Part shown: positions 25,184 to 34,633 of the stretch, in pieces
Position numbering within the stretch: position 1 is the first letter of the stretch
Layout of the letters: every line of letters begins with the position of its first letter
NCBI GenBank assembly: GCA_964397655.1
Contig: CAYNKA010000006.1
Location: 62,001 to 126,000, forward strand
From: CAYNKA01 sp964397655
Lineage (GTDB): Bacteria; Spirochaetota; Spirochaetia; DTKZ01
Reading direction: 5' to 3'
Length of the DNA stretch: 64,000 nucleotides
Program-made: the position numbers and the translations under genes
Notes under the pieces: generated by a model
What the model saw: only the letters and a program-made list of their open reading frames with translations
Told to the model about the DNA's origin: nothing
The model's database searches: none

Positions 25184-25753
25184 ATGACGACGAATCTGCT
25201 CTTGGTCGGCGTCGGAGGACAGGGTACGATCCTCACGTCGAAGATCCTCGCGGAGGGCCTCGCCCTGATGGGCTGGGACGTGAAGATGTCCGAGATTCAC
25301 GGCATGGCCCAACGCGGCGGCAGCGTCACGACGCAGATCAAGTACGGCAGGCGGGTCCTCTCGCCGATCATCGGGACCGCGGAGGCCGATCTTCTCGTCG
25401 CCTTCGAGAAGGCGGAGGCCGCGCGCCATCTCGGGAACCTGAAGCCGGGCGGCATCCTCATCGTCAACGACTACGAGATCCCGCCCCTCCCGGTCCTGAC
25501 CGGGGCCGAGTCGTATCCCGGCGACCTCAAGAAAGAGCTTTCCGAATGCGTGAGCAACGTCAAATTCCTCGACGCGTTCAAGATAGCTTCGGAGATAGGA
25601 AACTTCAGGGCCCAGAGCATCGTCATGCTCGGTGCGATCGTGAAGGCCCTCGAGGTCGAGGGACCCGGCTGGCGGGACGTTCTTCGGAAATTCGTTCCGT
25701 CGAACCTCTTCTCCCTGAACTCCGCCGCCTTCGAGGCCGGACTACGAATTTAG
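25184..25753 (+). CDS. iorB: Indolepyruvate:ferredoxin oxidoreductase, beta subunit
   Basis: The 189-residue gamma/beta-type subunit begins one base after the iorA stop. LLVGVGGQGTILTSKILAEGL opens the domain shared by 2-oxo acid oxidoreductase gamma subunits, followed by SEIHGMAQRGGSVTTQIKYG, also diagnostic. It pairs with IorA to bind CoA and substrate. The last 12 bases overlap the convergent speB gene. Confidence 0.93.
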   Translation: MTTNLLLVGVGGQGTILTSKILAEGLALMGWDVKMSEIHGMAQRGGSVTTQIKYGRRVLSPIIGTAEADLLVAFEKAEAARHLGNLKPGGILIVNDYEIPPLPVLTGAESYPGDLKKELSECVSNVKFLDAFKIASEIGNFRAQSIVMLGAIVKALEVEGPGWRDVLRKFVPSNLFSLNSAAFEAGLRI

Positions 25754-26713
25754 CCCGTTTCGGATTCGCTTCCCGGTTACCGCCCTCTCCGCTATCCCCA
25801 TGATGTCGTAGACCAGCCTCGCTGCAGCGAATTCGCTCGGACGGCTCGTCCCGTCGGGCGCGAGCTCGACCACGTCGAAGCCGACGATGCGTCGGCCCGA
25901 GGCGGCGACGGACTCGATCATCGCGAGGCTCTGGTACCAGCCGAGGCCGCCGGGTTCGGGAGTACCGGTCGCGGGTATCACCGAGGGATCGAGGCCGTCC
26001 ACGTCGAAGCTGAGGTACACGAGGCGGGGGAAGTCCGCTGGGAGCGAAAGGACCGTGACGGGATTCCCGCCGGGTCCGAGGCCTGCCGCTTCGCGCGCGT
26101 CGAGGTGCGGAATGCCGAAGCGCCGCCTGCACTCGATGTCCTCGGCGGAGAGGCTCCGCTGCCCGACCTGGAAGAGCCGAAACCCCAGGTCGAGGCCGCG
26201 CCTCATGACGCAGGCGTGGCTCAAGGAGTCGCCGTGGTAGGAATCGCGGAGGTCGCCGTGGGCGTCGAACTGGACGATGCCGACTTCGGCCGCGCCGAAG
26301 GCCTCGGCGGTCGCCCTGAGGGCGCCGCAGGTCACGGTGTGCTCGCCGCCGAGGAGGACGGGAACGGCTCCCGCCGCGTAGGCCCGCGCGACCGCGGCGC
26401 GGATGCCTTCGAGGGCTTCCTCCGTCCCCCGGGAACAGTCCACGGCCGCTGCCGTATGGATTCCTGCGTCCGCGGGGACGGAGGCGCCGTCCCAGAGCTC
26501 GAGATAGTTCGAGGCCTCGATGATGGCGGCCGGCCCCTTCGCGGCGCCTCCGCCGTAGGAGACGCTCGCCTCCAACGGGGCGGGGACCACGTGGAAGAAG
26601 GCCTTCGCCGGGTCTGCGTTCGGCCGCTCGGAGGCGAGAAAGGCTGGGGCGGCGTCGGGGTTCGGTCCGGCAGCGCGGCGGGACCCGGAATCGTCCGGCC
26701 GTCGATCGTTCAT
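25742..26713 (-). CDS. speB: Agmatinase
   Basis: A 323-residue ureohydrolase from ATG 26713, which overlaps the nspC stop (ATGA). The binuclear manganese site is visible: His in LGGEHTVT, DAHGD in VQFDAHGDLRDSY, SHACVMRR, and FDVDGLDPSVIPATGTPEPGG, then DVVELAPDGTS. It hydrolyses agmatine to putrescine and urea. A 35-residue N-terminal extension rich in Pro, Asp and Arg precedes the fold. A far larger open frame (to 27772) covers the gene, but its upstream part is a frame shadow of nspC. With speA it supplies putrescine for the coupled spermidine genes. Confidence 0.93.
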   Translation of the reverse strand: MNDRRPDDSGSRRAAGPNPDAAPAFLASERPNADPAKAFFHVVPAPLEASVSYGGGAAKGPAAIIEASNYLELWDGASVPADAGIHTAAAVDCSRGTEEALEGIRAAVARAYAAGAVPVLLGGEHTVTCGALRATAEAFGAAEVGIVQFDAHGDLRDSYHGDSLSHACVMRRGLDLGFRLFQVGQRSLSAEDIECRRRFGIPHLDAREAAGLGPGGNPVTVLSLPADFPRLVYLSFDVDGLDPSVIPATGTPEPGGLGWYQSLAMIESVAASGRRIVGFDVVELAPDGTSRPSEFAAARLVYDIMGIAERAVTGKRIRNGLNS

Positions 26714-27885
26714 GAGAGCCTTCCCTTGAAGTCGGCGTAGCCGAATTCCCTGACGAGGGTGATCCTGCCCTCGTCGTGGATCGCGATGGAGGGAAGCTTC
26801 ACCCCGTTGAAGGTCGTATTCTTCACCATGGTGTAGTGGGCCATGTCCTCGTAGACGATGCGGTCGCCGACGGAGAGCGGCCGGTCGAAGGAGTAGTCGC
26901 CCGCGACGTCGCCGGCCAGGCAGGACGGCCCGCCGAGCCGGTACGTGTGCGCCTTTTCTCCCGGCAGGCCGGCGCCCCATATCCTCGGCCTGTAGGGCAT
27001 CTCGAGGACGTCGGGCATGTGGCAGGCGGCGCCGGCGTCGAGGATCGCGACCGTGACGCCGCCGTTCCTGACGACGTCCAGGACCGAGGCGACGAGGATT
27101 CCCGCCCCGAGCGCGACCGCCTCGCCGGGTTCCAGGATCACCTCCGTCCCCCACTTCTCGCGGAAGCCCCGGACGATGCGCACCAGGCGCTCGACGTCGT
27201 AGTCCGGCCTCGTGATGTGGTGGCCGCCGCCCAGGTTGAACCATCTCATGCCGCGAATCCAGGGGCCGAACCCGTCTTCGACCGCGGTCACGGTGCGCTC
27301 CAGGGAGTCGGAGTTCTGCTCGCAGAGGTTGTGGACGTGAAAGCCCGATACGCCTTCGAGAAAGTCCTCGTCCCGCGAGTCCGACTCGTCCCGGGCGGCG
27401 AGGAATTCCGCGCGGGTGACGCCGAGGCGCGAGCCCGGAGCCGAGGGATCGTAGAGCTCGGTCTCGGCCTCCCTGTGCTCGGGGTTGAGCCTGATGCCGA
27501 AACCGATCCTGTCGGCGTAGCCCTTCGTGAGCTCGCGGAATCGCCGCCACTGGCCGAAGGAGTTGAAGACGAGGTGGTCCGCGAGCTCGAGGAGGAGTTC
27601 CAGGTCGGGCCGCGAATAGGCGGGGCAGTAGACGTGAACTTCCTTGCGGAACTCCTCCCTGCCGAGGAGGGCCTCGTGGAGGCCGCTCGCGCAGACCCCG
27701 TCCAGGTGCCCGCGTATGTCCGGGAAGAGGGCCCAGAGCGCGAAGCCCTTGAGCGCGAGGAGAATCCTGCACCCGGCCCTCCGGCGCACGTCCGCGAGGA
27801 TCTCGCAGTTTTTCCGGACGAGGGCCCGGTCCGTGACGTAGGACGGCGTGGGGACGGAGGCCGGATCGAAACGGTCGAAACTCAC
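26710..27885 (-). CDS. nspC: Carboxynorspermidine/carboxyspermidine decarboxylase
   Basis: The 391-residue fold-type III PLP decarboxylase starts at GTG 27885, which overlaps the upstream stop (GTGA). Family features: TPSYVTDRALVRKNCEIL at the N-terminus, PLP lysine in ILLALKGFALW, HNLCEQNSDSL, MRWFNLGGGHHIT, EPGEAVALGAGIL and the active-site Cys in GGPSCLAGDV. It decarboxylates carboxyspermidine (or carboxynorspermidine). An in-frame ATG at 27984 would add 33 unlike residues lying over the previous gene. Neighbours identify the substrate as the product of the dehydrogenase encoded just upstream. Confidence 0.93.
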   Translation of the reverse strand: MSFDRFDPASVPTPSYVTDRALVRKNCEILADVRRRAGCRILLALKGFALWALFPDIRGHLDGVCASGLHEALLGREEFRKEVHVYCPAYSRPDLELLLELADHLVFNSFGQWRRFRELTKGYADRIGFGIRLNPEHREAETELYDPSAPGSRLGVTRAEFLAARDESDSRDEDFLEGVSGFHVHNLCEQNSDSLERTVTAVEDGFGPWIRGMRWFNLGGGHHITRPDYDVERLVRIVRGFREKWGTEVILEPGEAVALGAGILVASVLDVVRNGGVTVAILDAGAACHMPDVLEMPYRPRIWGAGLPGEKAHTYRLGGPSCLAGDVAGDYSFDRPLSVGDRIVYEDMAHYTMVKNTTFNGVKLPSIAIHDEGRITLVREFGYADFKGRLS

Positions 27886-29060
27886 GACTCTTTCACGACC
27901 CAGGGCAGGCCGTACCTGTTCAGGGCGTCCATGAAGGGGTCGGGATCGAACTCTTCCATGTTGAAAACACCCGGCTTCTTCCACTTCCCGGTGAGGATCA
28001 TGAGGGCCCCGATCATCGCCGGGACTCCGGTCGTGTAGGAGATGGCCTGGGAGCCGACCTCCTTGTAGGCCTCCTCGTGGTCGCAGACGTTGTAGACGTA
28101 GACCTTCTTCGGCCGTCCGTCCTTGGTCCCGGTCACGATGTCGCCGATGCAGGTCCTGCCCTTGGTGAGCGGTCCGAGGCTCGCGGGCTCGGGGAGTACG
28201 GCCTTGAGGAACTGGAGCGGGACGATCGGGACGCCCTTGTACATGACCGGATCGATCCTCGTCATCCCCACGTTCTGCAGTACTTCGAGGTGCTTGAGGT
28301 AGTTGTCCGAGAAGCTCATCCAGAACTGGGCCTTCTTCAAAGTCGGGAAATTCCTGACGAGGCTCTCGAGTTCCTCGTGGTACATGCGATAGATCGAGTA
28401 GGTGCCGACTCCCTCGGGGCAGGTGAAGCTCTTCTTCTCCGACATCGGGGGCGTTTCGACGAAGCGGCCGTCCTCCCAGTGGCGGCAGACCGCCGTCACC
28501 TCGCGGATGTTGATCTCCGGGTTGAAGTTCGTGGCGAAGGGCTGGCCGTGGTCGCCCCCGTTCACGTCAACGATCTCGAGCTCGGTGACCTCGTCGAAGT
28601 AATGCTTCTTCGCGTAGGCGAGGTAGACGTTGGTTACGCCGGGATCGAAGCCGCTTCCGAGGAGGGCCGTGATCCCGGCGGCCTCGAACCGTTCCTTGTA
28701 GGCCCACTGCCACGAGTACTCGAAATGGGCCGCGTCAGGGGGCTCGTAGTTCGCCGTGTCCAGGTAGTCCGTTCCGGTCGCGAGGCAGGCGTCCATGACG
28801 TGGAGGTCCTGGTAGGGCAGTGCCACGTTGATCACGAGGTCGGGCTTCTCCTTCTCGAGCAGGCTCACGGTCTCCTCGACGTCGTCCGCGTCGACCTTCG
28901 CCGTCCGGATCGGCCTCGAGATCCCGGCCGCGATCCTCCGGCACTTCTCCTCGTTCCGGCTGGCGAGGATTATGTCCTCGAACACCTCGCTCGCCTGGGC
29001 GCATTTGCTGGCTACCACCTGTCCGACGCCGCCCGCGCCGATGATCAGAACCTTCGCCAT
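27882..29060 (-). CDS. Carboxyspermidine (carboxynorspermidine) dehydrogenase, saccharopine-dehydrogenase family
   Basis: A 392-residue NAD(P)-dependent enzyme with a Rossmann motif IIGAGGVGQVVA at the N-terminus, VINVALPYQDLHVMDACL, TDYLDTANYEPPD, GSGFDPGVTNVY and VDVNGGDHGQPFATNFNPEINIREV divided over the catalytic domain. This is the LYS1-like CANSDH/CASDH type that condenses a diamine with aspartate semialdehyde and reduces the Schiff base. With putrescine from SpeA/SpeB it would give carboxyspermidine. I start at ATG 29060 (GAGAGGTGG upstream) rather than GTG 29069. It couples into nspC by GTGA. Confidence 0.9.
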   Translation of the reverse strand: MAKVLIIGAGGVGQVVASKCAQASEVFEDIILASRNEEKCRRIAAGISRPIRTAKVDADDVEETVSLLEKEKPDLVINVALPYQDLHVMDACLATGTDYLDTANYEPPDAAHFEYSWQWAYKERFEAAGITALLGSGFDPGVTNVYLAYAKKHYFDEVTELEIVDVNGGDHGQPFATNFNPEINIREVTAVCRHWEDGRFVETPPMSEKKSFTCPEGVGTYSIYRMYHEELESLVRNFPTLKKAQFWMSFSDNYLKHLEVLQNVGMTRIDPVMYKGVPIVPLQFLKAVLPEPASLGPLTKGRTCIGDIVTGTKDGRPKKVYVYNVCDHEEAYKEVGSQAISYTTGVPAMIGALMILTGKWKKPGVFNMEEFDPDPFMDALNRYGLPWVVKES

Positions 29061-29087
29061 TCCAACCACCTCTCGTTCTAAGTTTTT

Positions 29088-31007
29088 TCAACGTTCGAAG
29101 TAGGTATAGCCCCTGAGGCTTTCCTCGTAGTCGTGCACGATGCGCTTCCGCTCCGAGGCGGAAATGTGGCCCCTGCGGACCGCCTGTTCCGCCTTTATGC
29201 GGAACAGGTCCTGGAGGTCCTTGGGATTGTATTCGACGTAGGAGAGGACGTCCGCTATGGAGTCTCCCTCGATTTCCCGCACGAAGTCGTATTCGCCGTT
29301 CTCGTGGATGCGGACGCTCACCACGTTCGTGTCGCCGAGGAGGTTGTGCAGGTCCCCGAGCGTCTCCTGGTAGGCCCCCACGAGGAAGACTCCGAGGTAG
29401 TACTCCTCGTCGGCGCGGAGATCGTGGAGGGGGAGCGTCATCTTCACGTCGTGGATGTCCACGAACCGGTCGATCTTGCCGTCGCAGTCGCAGGTGATGT
29501 CCGCGAGGATCGCCTCCCGGGTCGGCTCCTCGTTGAGCCGGTGGATCGGGATGATCGGGAAGATCTGGTCGATGGCCCATGCGTCCGGGAGGGACTGGAA
29601 CACGCTGAAGTTTCCGTAGTATATGTCCGAAAGCGCGACGTGCAGGTCCTCGAGGTCCGGCGGGACCTTCTTGGTCTTCTTCGCGAGACGGTTGATTTCC
29701 TGCATGATCTTGAGGAAGAGATTCTCGCCCAGGGACCGTTCGCGGAGGCTGATCGAGCCGTGCTTGAAGAGTTCGCGGATCTCCTCCCGGTAGTAGATCG
29801 CGTCGTTGTAGCACTCCTGCAGGTTCTTCACCGAGAGGGCGTCCTCTACGAGCTTGAGATTGACCATGAACTCGTTGGAATCCTCGGGAAGCTTGTCCGG
29901 GAGGGCGAGGGGCTCGAAGCGGTTCACGTCGAGGATGTTGAAGAGGAGCACCGAGTGATAGGCGACGATCGCCCTGCCGCTTTCGGTGACCACCGTGGGG
30001 TGGGGGATGTCGTCCTCGTCCAGGACGGCCTTGATGACCTCGATGACGTCGGTCGTGTATTCGTCGAGCGTGTAGTTCCGCGAATGGACGAAGTTGGTCT
30101 GGCTCCCGTCGTAATCCACCGCGAGGCCGCCCCCGAGGTCGATGTAGCCCATCGGAGCCCCTTCCTTCGCGAGGTCCACGTAATAGCGGCAGGCCTCCAT
30201 GACCGCGCTCCTGATGTCGCGGATGTTCGGGATCTGGGAGCCGAGGTGATAGTGCAGGAGCTTGAGGCAGTCGAGCATGCCGTTCTTCTTGAGCGTGTCC
30301 ACGACGTCGATGAGCTGCGTGGTCGTGAGGCCGAAGATGCTCCGGTCGCCGCCGGAATCGGTCCAATGGCCGTCCGCGCGCGTGGAGAGCTTGAGCCTGA
30401 CGCCGATCAGGGGCTTCACCTTGAGTTTGCGTGCCCGCTCGATGATGAGGGCGAGTTCGCCCGGCATCTCCAGGACGAAGAAGCACTTGTAGCCCATCTT
30501 GATCGAGTTGAGGCCGAGGTCGATGAACTCCTCGTCCTTGTAGCCGTTGCAGACGAGGAGACTCTCTTCCTCGTTGAGCATGGCAAGGGCGGCTATGAGT
30601 TCTGCCTTGCTCCCGGCCTCGAGCCCGTGGGAATAGCGGTTTCCGAATCGGGTCAATTCCTCGATGACTTGCTGCTGTTGGTTCACCTTGATGGGAAAGA
30701 CGCCGCGGTAGTTACCCTTGTACTCGTTTCGTTTTATGGAATCGCTGAAGCTGTCGTTCAGGCTGCGGATCTGGGCGTCGAGGAGGTTCTCGAATCTGAG
30801 GAGGACCGGCATGTCCATGCCGCGCTCCCTGATGCCCGATACGATGTCCATGAGACTCACGGAGGTCTTTTTGCCCCCGAACGGAGGCGTGACCACGACC
30901 TCTCCCTTCGAGGACACGGAGAAATACCCCGCTCCCCAGTCACGTATACCGTAGAGCTCGGCCGATTTGTCGCAGTTCCAACGGTCGAGCACGTCTTCCT
31001 TTCGCAT
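29088..31007 (-). CDS. speA: Biosynthetic arginine decarboxylase
   Basis: A 639-residue PLP enzyme close to the usual SpeA length. From ATG 31007 it opens RWNCDKSAELYGIRDWGAGYF; the PLP lysine lies in GVFPIKVNQQQQVIEEL, followed by GLEAGSKAELIAAL, LHYHLGSQIPNI, IDLGGGLAVDYDGS and SDIYYGNFSVFQSLPDAW. It converts arginine to agmatine. The upstream ATG at 31058 lacks a ribosome site. It is the first gene of speA-CASDH-nspC-speB, with only 27 bases to the next gene. Confidence 0.94.
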   Translation of the reverse strand: MRKEDVLDRWNCDKSAELYGIRDWGAGYFSVSSKGEVVVTPPFGGKKTSVSLMDIVSGIRERGMDMPVLLRFENLLDAQIRSLNDSFSDSIKRNEYKGNYRGVFPIKVNQQQQVIEELTRFGNRYSHGLEAGSKAELIAALAMLNEEESLLVCNGYKDEEFIDLGLNSIKMGYKCFFVLEMPGELALIIERARKLKVKPLIGVRLKLSTRADGHWTDSGGDRSIFGLTTTQLIDVVDTLKKNGMLDCLKLLHYHLGSQIPNIRDIRSAVMEACRYYVDLAKEGAPMGYIDLGGGLAVDYDGSQTNFVHSRNYTLDEYTTDVIEVIKAVLDEDDIPHPTVVTESGRAIVAYHSVLLFNILDVNRFEPLALPDKLPEDSNEFMVNLKLVEDALSVKNLQECYNDAIYYREEIRELFKHGSISLRERSLGENLFLKIMQEINRLAKKTKKVPPDLEDLHVALSDIYYGNFSVFQSLPDAWAIDQIFPIIPIHRLNEEPTREAILADITCDCDGKIDRFVDIHDVKMTLPLHDLRADEEYYLGVFLVGAYQETLGDLHNLLGDTNVVSVRIHENGEYDFVREIEGDSIADVLSYVEYNPKDLQDLFRIKAEQAVRRGHISASERKRIVHDYEESLRGYTYFER

Positions 31008-31124
31008 GCGGCGCCCGGTACTCCCTCTTCGTAGGTGGTTTCGTCCATAGTGTATCAATCACGCGGTTTTTACAAGGCCCGGAGGCCGGCCTGGGAGGCC
31101 TCGGAGTATCCCGCGAACCGCGGT

Positions 31125-31844
31125 CTATGCAAGGTACTCGCGATCGATGCGGGACATGGACTTGAAGATGTTCCGCTTGGCGCGGGAGGAGTTTCGCGTG
31201 AACTCCGCGATGCGGGCGCGGATCTTCTTGCGCTCCGAATTGTCGCCGAACTCGCAGGTGCAGACGCTTCCGTCGATTCCCAGGGCCTTCGTGAACTCGA
31301 TGATCTGCCGTTCTTCCGTCAGGGCGAGGGGCCTGATGATGACGACGGGGTATTTCCTGTACTTCATGACCGGCGGCATGGTCGAGAACTCCCCCTTGGC
31401 GAGCATGTTCATGAACAGGGTCTCGACGATGTCGTCGAGATGATGCCCCAGGGCGATCTTGTTGAAGCCGTTCGTCATCGCGTATCGGATGAGTTCCGTC
31501 CGCCTCTGGGTCGAGCACCAATAGCAGTTCATCCGCCTTCCGGGCTTGAGCCTTCCGATGGCCGACACCTCCACGGTCCTGAGCGGGACGCCCCAGGAGG
31601 CGAACATGCTCTCGAGGTTTTCCCGCGCCCCTTCGGGAGCGAAGTCTCCCTCTATGTGCAGGGCCTCGAATTCGAAACGGAAGAGGTCGTGCTTCCTCTT
31701 CTGCTCGAGGTCGTAGACGAGGGCGGTCGAATCCTTGCCGCCGGACGCTCCCACCAGGATGCGGTCGCCGGAGCGGATCATGTCGTAATCTCGGATGGCC
31801 TTGGTGATGAGGCCGCTCACGGTCCTTTCTATCGTACGGTTCAC
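31125..31844 (-). CDS. TtcA/TilS-like PP-loop ATPase (tRNA thiolation family)
   Basis: A 239-residue protein starting at GTG 31844. VGASGGKDSTAL is the PP-loop that adenylates the target base; CYWCSTQRR supplies a Cys pair, GHHLDDIVET follows, and a further CTCE occurs near residue 195. TtcA proteins hold a 4Fe-4S cluster on three cysteines and make 2-thiocytidine at tRNA position 32. The second Cys motif here is CTC rather than CX2C, so this may be a TtcA-like relative with another RNA or metabolite target. It stands alone between speA and a divergent kinase. Confidence 0.78.
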   Translation of the reverse strand: MNRTIERTVSGLITKAIRDYDMIRSGDRILVGASGGKDSTALVYDLEQKRKHDLFRFEFEALHIEGDFAPEGARENLESMFASWGVPLRTVEVSAIGRLKPGRRMNCYWCSTQRRTELIRYAMTNGFNKIALGHHLDDIVETLFMNMLAKGEFSTMPPVMKYRKYPVVIIRPLALTEERQIIEFTKALGIDGSVCTCEFGDNSERKKIRARIAEFTRNSSRAKRNIFKSMSRIDREYLA

Positions 31845-32001
31845 GAAGGCCTATTTTCCATGAAGCCGGGTCTCGGGGCAAGAGGCGGCGGCGCAAGAGG
31901 CGACGGCGCTTGACCTCTGCCGGCCTCTATGTTTTTTTCCGTGATTGGGCTACAGTTACGATTGTAAAAAAAGTATTACTTTCCGAGCGGGTACGGCGGA
32001 T

Positions 32002-34551
32002 ATGGTAAGAGAAGGGCGAAAAACCATTCTCCTCGTCGAAGATGAAGCGATCATCGCTCTTGCTGAGCGGCAGACTCTCGAGAAATCCGGTTACGACGTC
32101 ATCACGGCTGCGAGCGGCGAAAAGGCGGTCGAAAAGGTCGATTCGGAGGCGGGGATCGACCTCGTTCTCATGGACGTCAACCTCGGAAGGGGGATCGACG
32201 GCGCCGAGGCGGCGAAGCGGATCCTGGAAAAACGGGATATCCCCGTCGTGTTCCTCTCGTCCCACACGGAACCGGACGTGGTGGAAAAAACCGAGGCGAT
32301 AAGCTCCTACGGATACATCGTGAAGAATTCGGGAGACACCGTCCTCCTCGCCTCCATCCGCATGGCCTTCCGCCTCTCCGACGCGAAGATGCGGGAAAAG
32401 CGGGAACACCGCGCCCTCGTCCACTCCTACGACCTCATGCGCTACATCATCGAGCACAACCGCACGGCGATCGCGGTCTTCGACCGGTCGATGAACTACC
32501 TCTACGTCAGCCGGAGGTTCCTCGAGGAATACAACCTCGCCGAGAAGGACGTCATCGGCAAGAACCATTACGAAATGAATCCCCACATTCCCGAGAAGTG
32601 GAGGGCCGTGCACAGGAAGGCGCTCGCCGGCGAGGCCATGAGCGTGGAGGACGATCCTCTCGTGCTCGAGGACGGATGCACGGAGTACATCCACTGGGAC
32701 TGCCGCCCCTGGTTCGAGGCCGACGGCTCCGTGGGGGGAATCGTTCTTTACACCGAGGTCAACACCCAAAGGAAGCGCGCGGAGGAGGCGGCGAGGCTGA
32801 ACGCGGACATGTTCCGAAAGGCCTTCCAGCTGAGCCCCGATGCCATCAACATCAACAGGCTGTCCGACGGCGCTTACGTGAGCGTCAATCCGGGCTTCAC
32901 TTCGAATACCGGCTACACGGCCGAGGACGTGTTGGGAAAGACCTCCATGGAGATCGACATCTGGGCGGATCCCGAGGACCGGGCGCGCCTCGCCGCGGGC
33001 CTCCGCGAGAAGGGGTCGGTCTACAATCTCGAAGCGCGCTTCAGGAGGAAGGACGGCTCGATCGAGACCGCCCTCATGTCGGCCGCGATCATCGAGCTCG
33101 ACGGAGAGCCCCACATCCTTTCCGTCACCCGGGGGATCGGGGAAATCAAGAGAATTCAGGAGGAATCCCGCAAAAGGGAGGCGGTTCACCAGGCGATGAT
33201 CGCGAACATCTCGGACGTCATCGCCGTCGTCGATTCCGAAGGCGTCGTTCGGTACAAGAGCCCGAACATCCGGAAATACTTCGGCTGGTCGCCGGAGGAA
33301 TGGATCGGAAGATCCGGCTTCGATTCCGTGCATCCGGAGGACCTCGAAAGGGTCAAGGAGGCTTTCGCCCGGATCGTGGCGAAGGAGAACGAATCGGTCG
33401 CGGTCGAGTGCCGCTACCGATGCAAGGACGGCCGTTATTGCTACGTCAAGATCACCGGGGTGAATCTCCTGCACGATCCGAACATCAGCGGCGTTCTCGT
33501 CAATTACCACGACATATCCGAGCGAAGATCGGAAGCGGAACGCATGAAGGTCGCCCTGAAGAAGCTGCAATTCCACCTCGAGAACGGACCTCTCGCGTAC
33601 GTCGAGTTCGACAGGAATTTCAGGATCACCGCCTGGTCGAAAACCGCCGAAGCCTTTTTCGGATGGAAGGCCGAAGAGGTCCTCGGAAAACGCATGGACG
33701 AATTCCCCTTCATCCACGAGGACGACCTTGAGGCGATCAAATCGCTGGGCAGGGATATGCTGCTCGCGAAGAAGTTCGGCAACGTGCACGTGAACCGGAA
33801 CCGAAGAAAAGACGGAGCCGTCATAACCTGCCAATGGTACAATTCCGTGCTCCTGGGGGATCGAGAGGACGAGTTCTCCGTCCTATCCCTCGTTCTCGAC
33901 ATCACAGAAAGCCTGAAGGCCGAGGAGAGGATCCTCAACCTCCTCCGCGAGAAGGAACTGATCCTCAAGGAAGTCCATCATCGCGTCAAGAACAACATGA
34001 GCGTCGTCATCAGCCTCCTCGGCATGGACGAGGCCGCGATGGAGAACGAGGCCGCCCGGACGGTCCTCGCCGACGCCGCGGGCCGCGTCCGGAGCATGAT
34101 GGTGCTCTACGACAAGCTCTACCGATCGCAGGACACCGGCTTCGTAGCCGCGAGGGAATATTTCCCGGCGCTCGTCAAGGAGATCGTCTCGCTCTTCCCG
34201 CGGAAGACTCCCGTGCGGATAGAGACGCGCATCGACGACGTCACCTTGAGCGCGAGGCTGCTTTCGCCGCTCGGCATCATCGTCAACGAGTTCATCACCA
34301 ACGCGATGAAATACGCCTTCGCGGGACGCGAGGACGCCGCCATCGCCGTGACGCTCGCGAGGCAGGGGAACCGCTTAACGCTCGTGTTCGAGGACAACGG
34401 GCAAGGCATGCCGGAAGGAGTCGATGCGAAGAGCACGCAGGGATTCGGGCTCCAGCTCGTCGAAATGCTGGTCAAGCAGGTCAGGGGATCACTGAAGATG
34501 GAGCTGAACCGCGGAACGAGGTTCATCATCGAGTTCGGGATCGAAGGCTGA
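32002..34551 (+). CDS. Hybrid sensor histidine kinase: REC, four PAS domains, HisKA_2, HATPase
   Basis: A soluble 849-residue kinase. Residues 7-125 are a complete receiver domain (LLVEDE, phosphoacceptor Asp58 in LMDVN, FLSSHT, Lys108). Four PAS domains follow, roughly 140-265, 270-390, 400-520 and 525-640, the third with PEDLERVKEAF and a PAC tail NYHDISERR. The kinase module has HisKA_2 EVHHRVKNNMSVVISLLG with His659/His660, then an HATPase with NEFITNAMKYAF, EDNGQGMP and GFGLQLVEML. No membrane span is present. The N-terminal receiver suggests it is itself phosphorylated by another kinase. ATG 32002 was chosen; an upstream TTG (31945) is implausible. No response regulator is adjacent. Confidence 0.9.
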   Translation: MVREGRKTILLVEDEAIIALAERQTLEKSGYDVITAASGEKAVEKVDSEAGIDLVLMDVNLGRGIDGAEAAKRILEKRDIPVVFLSSHTEPDVVEKTEAISSYGYIVKNSGDTVLLASIRMAFRLSDAKMREKREHRALVHSYDLMRYIIEHNRTAIAVFDRSMNYLYVSRRFLEEYNLAEKDVIGKNHYEMNPHIPEKWRAVHRKALAGEAMSVEDDPLVLEDGCTEYIHWDCRPWFEADGSVGGIVLYTEVNTQRKRAEEAARLNADMFRKAFQLSPDAININRLSDGAYVSVNPGFTSNTGYTAEDVLGKTSMEIDIWADPEDRARLAAGLREKGSVYNLEARFRRKDGSIETALMSAAIIELDGEPHILSVTRGIGEIKRIQEESRKREAVHQAMIANISDVIAVVDSEGVVRYKSPNIRKYFGWSPEEWIGRSGFDSVHPEDLERVKEAFARIVAKENESVAVECRYRCKDGRYCYVKITGVNLLHDPNISGVLVNYHDISERRSEAERMKVALKKLQFHLENGPLAYVEFDRNFRITAWSKTAEAFFGWKAEEVLGKRMDEFPFIHEDDLEAIKSLGRDMLLAKKFGNVHVNRNRRKDGAVITCQWYNSVLLGDREDEFSVLSLVLDITESLKAEERILNLLREKELILKEVHHRVKNNMSVVISLLGMDEAAMENEAARTVLADAAGRVRSMMVLYDKLYRSQDTGFVAAREYFPALVKEIVSLFPRKTPVRIETRIDDVTLSARLLSPLGIIVNEFITNAMKYAFAGREDAAIAVTLARQGNRLTLVFEDNGQGMPEGVDAKSTQGFGLQLVEMLVKQVRGSLKMELNRGTRFIIEFGIEG

Positions 34552-34633
34552 CCGGATAGATTCAAATACGCTTCTTCGGCGACCTCGGGCCTGCCTTAGT
34601 TCCATCCTTCGAAAAATAGTCGATCCGCGAATC

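Noticed and set aside
26470..27860. Copies of GGGGACGGAGG inside coding sequence (also near 63135)
   Set aside because: These encode Ala-Ser-Val-Pro with the favoured codons GCC TCC GTC CCC on the minus strand in speB, nspC and the tolC-like gene, so they reflect codon use, not a mobile repeat.
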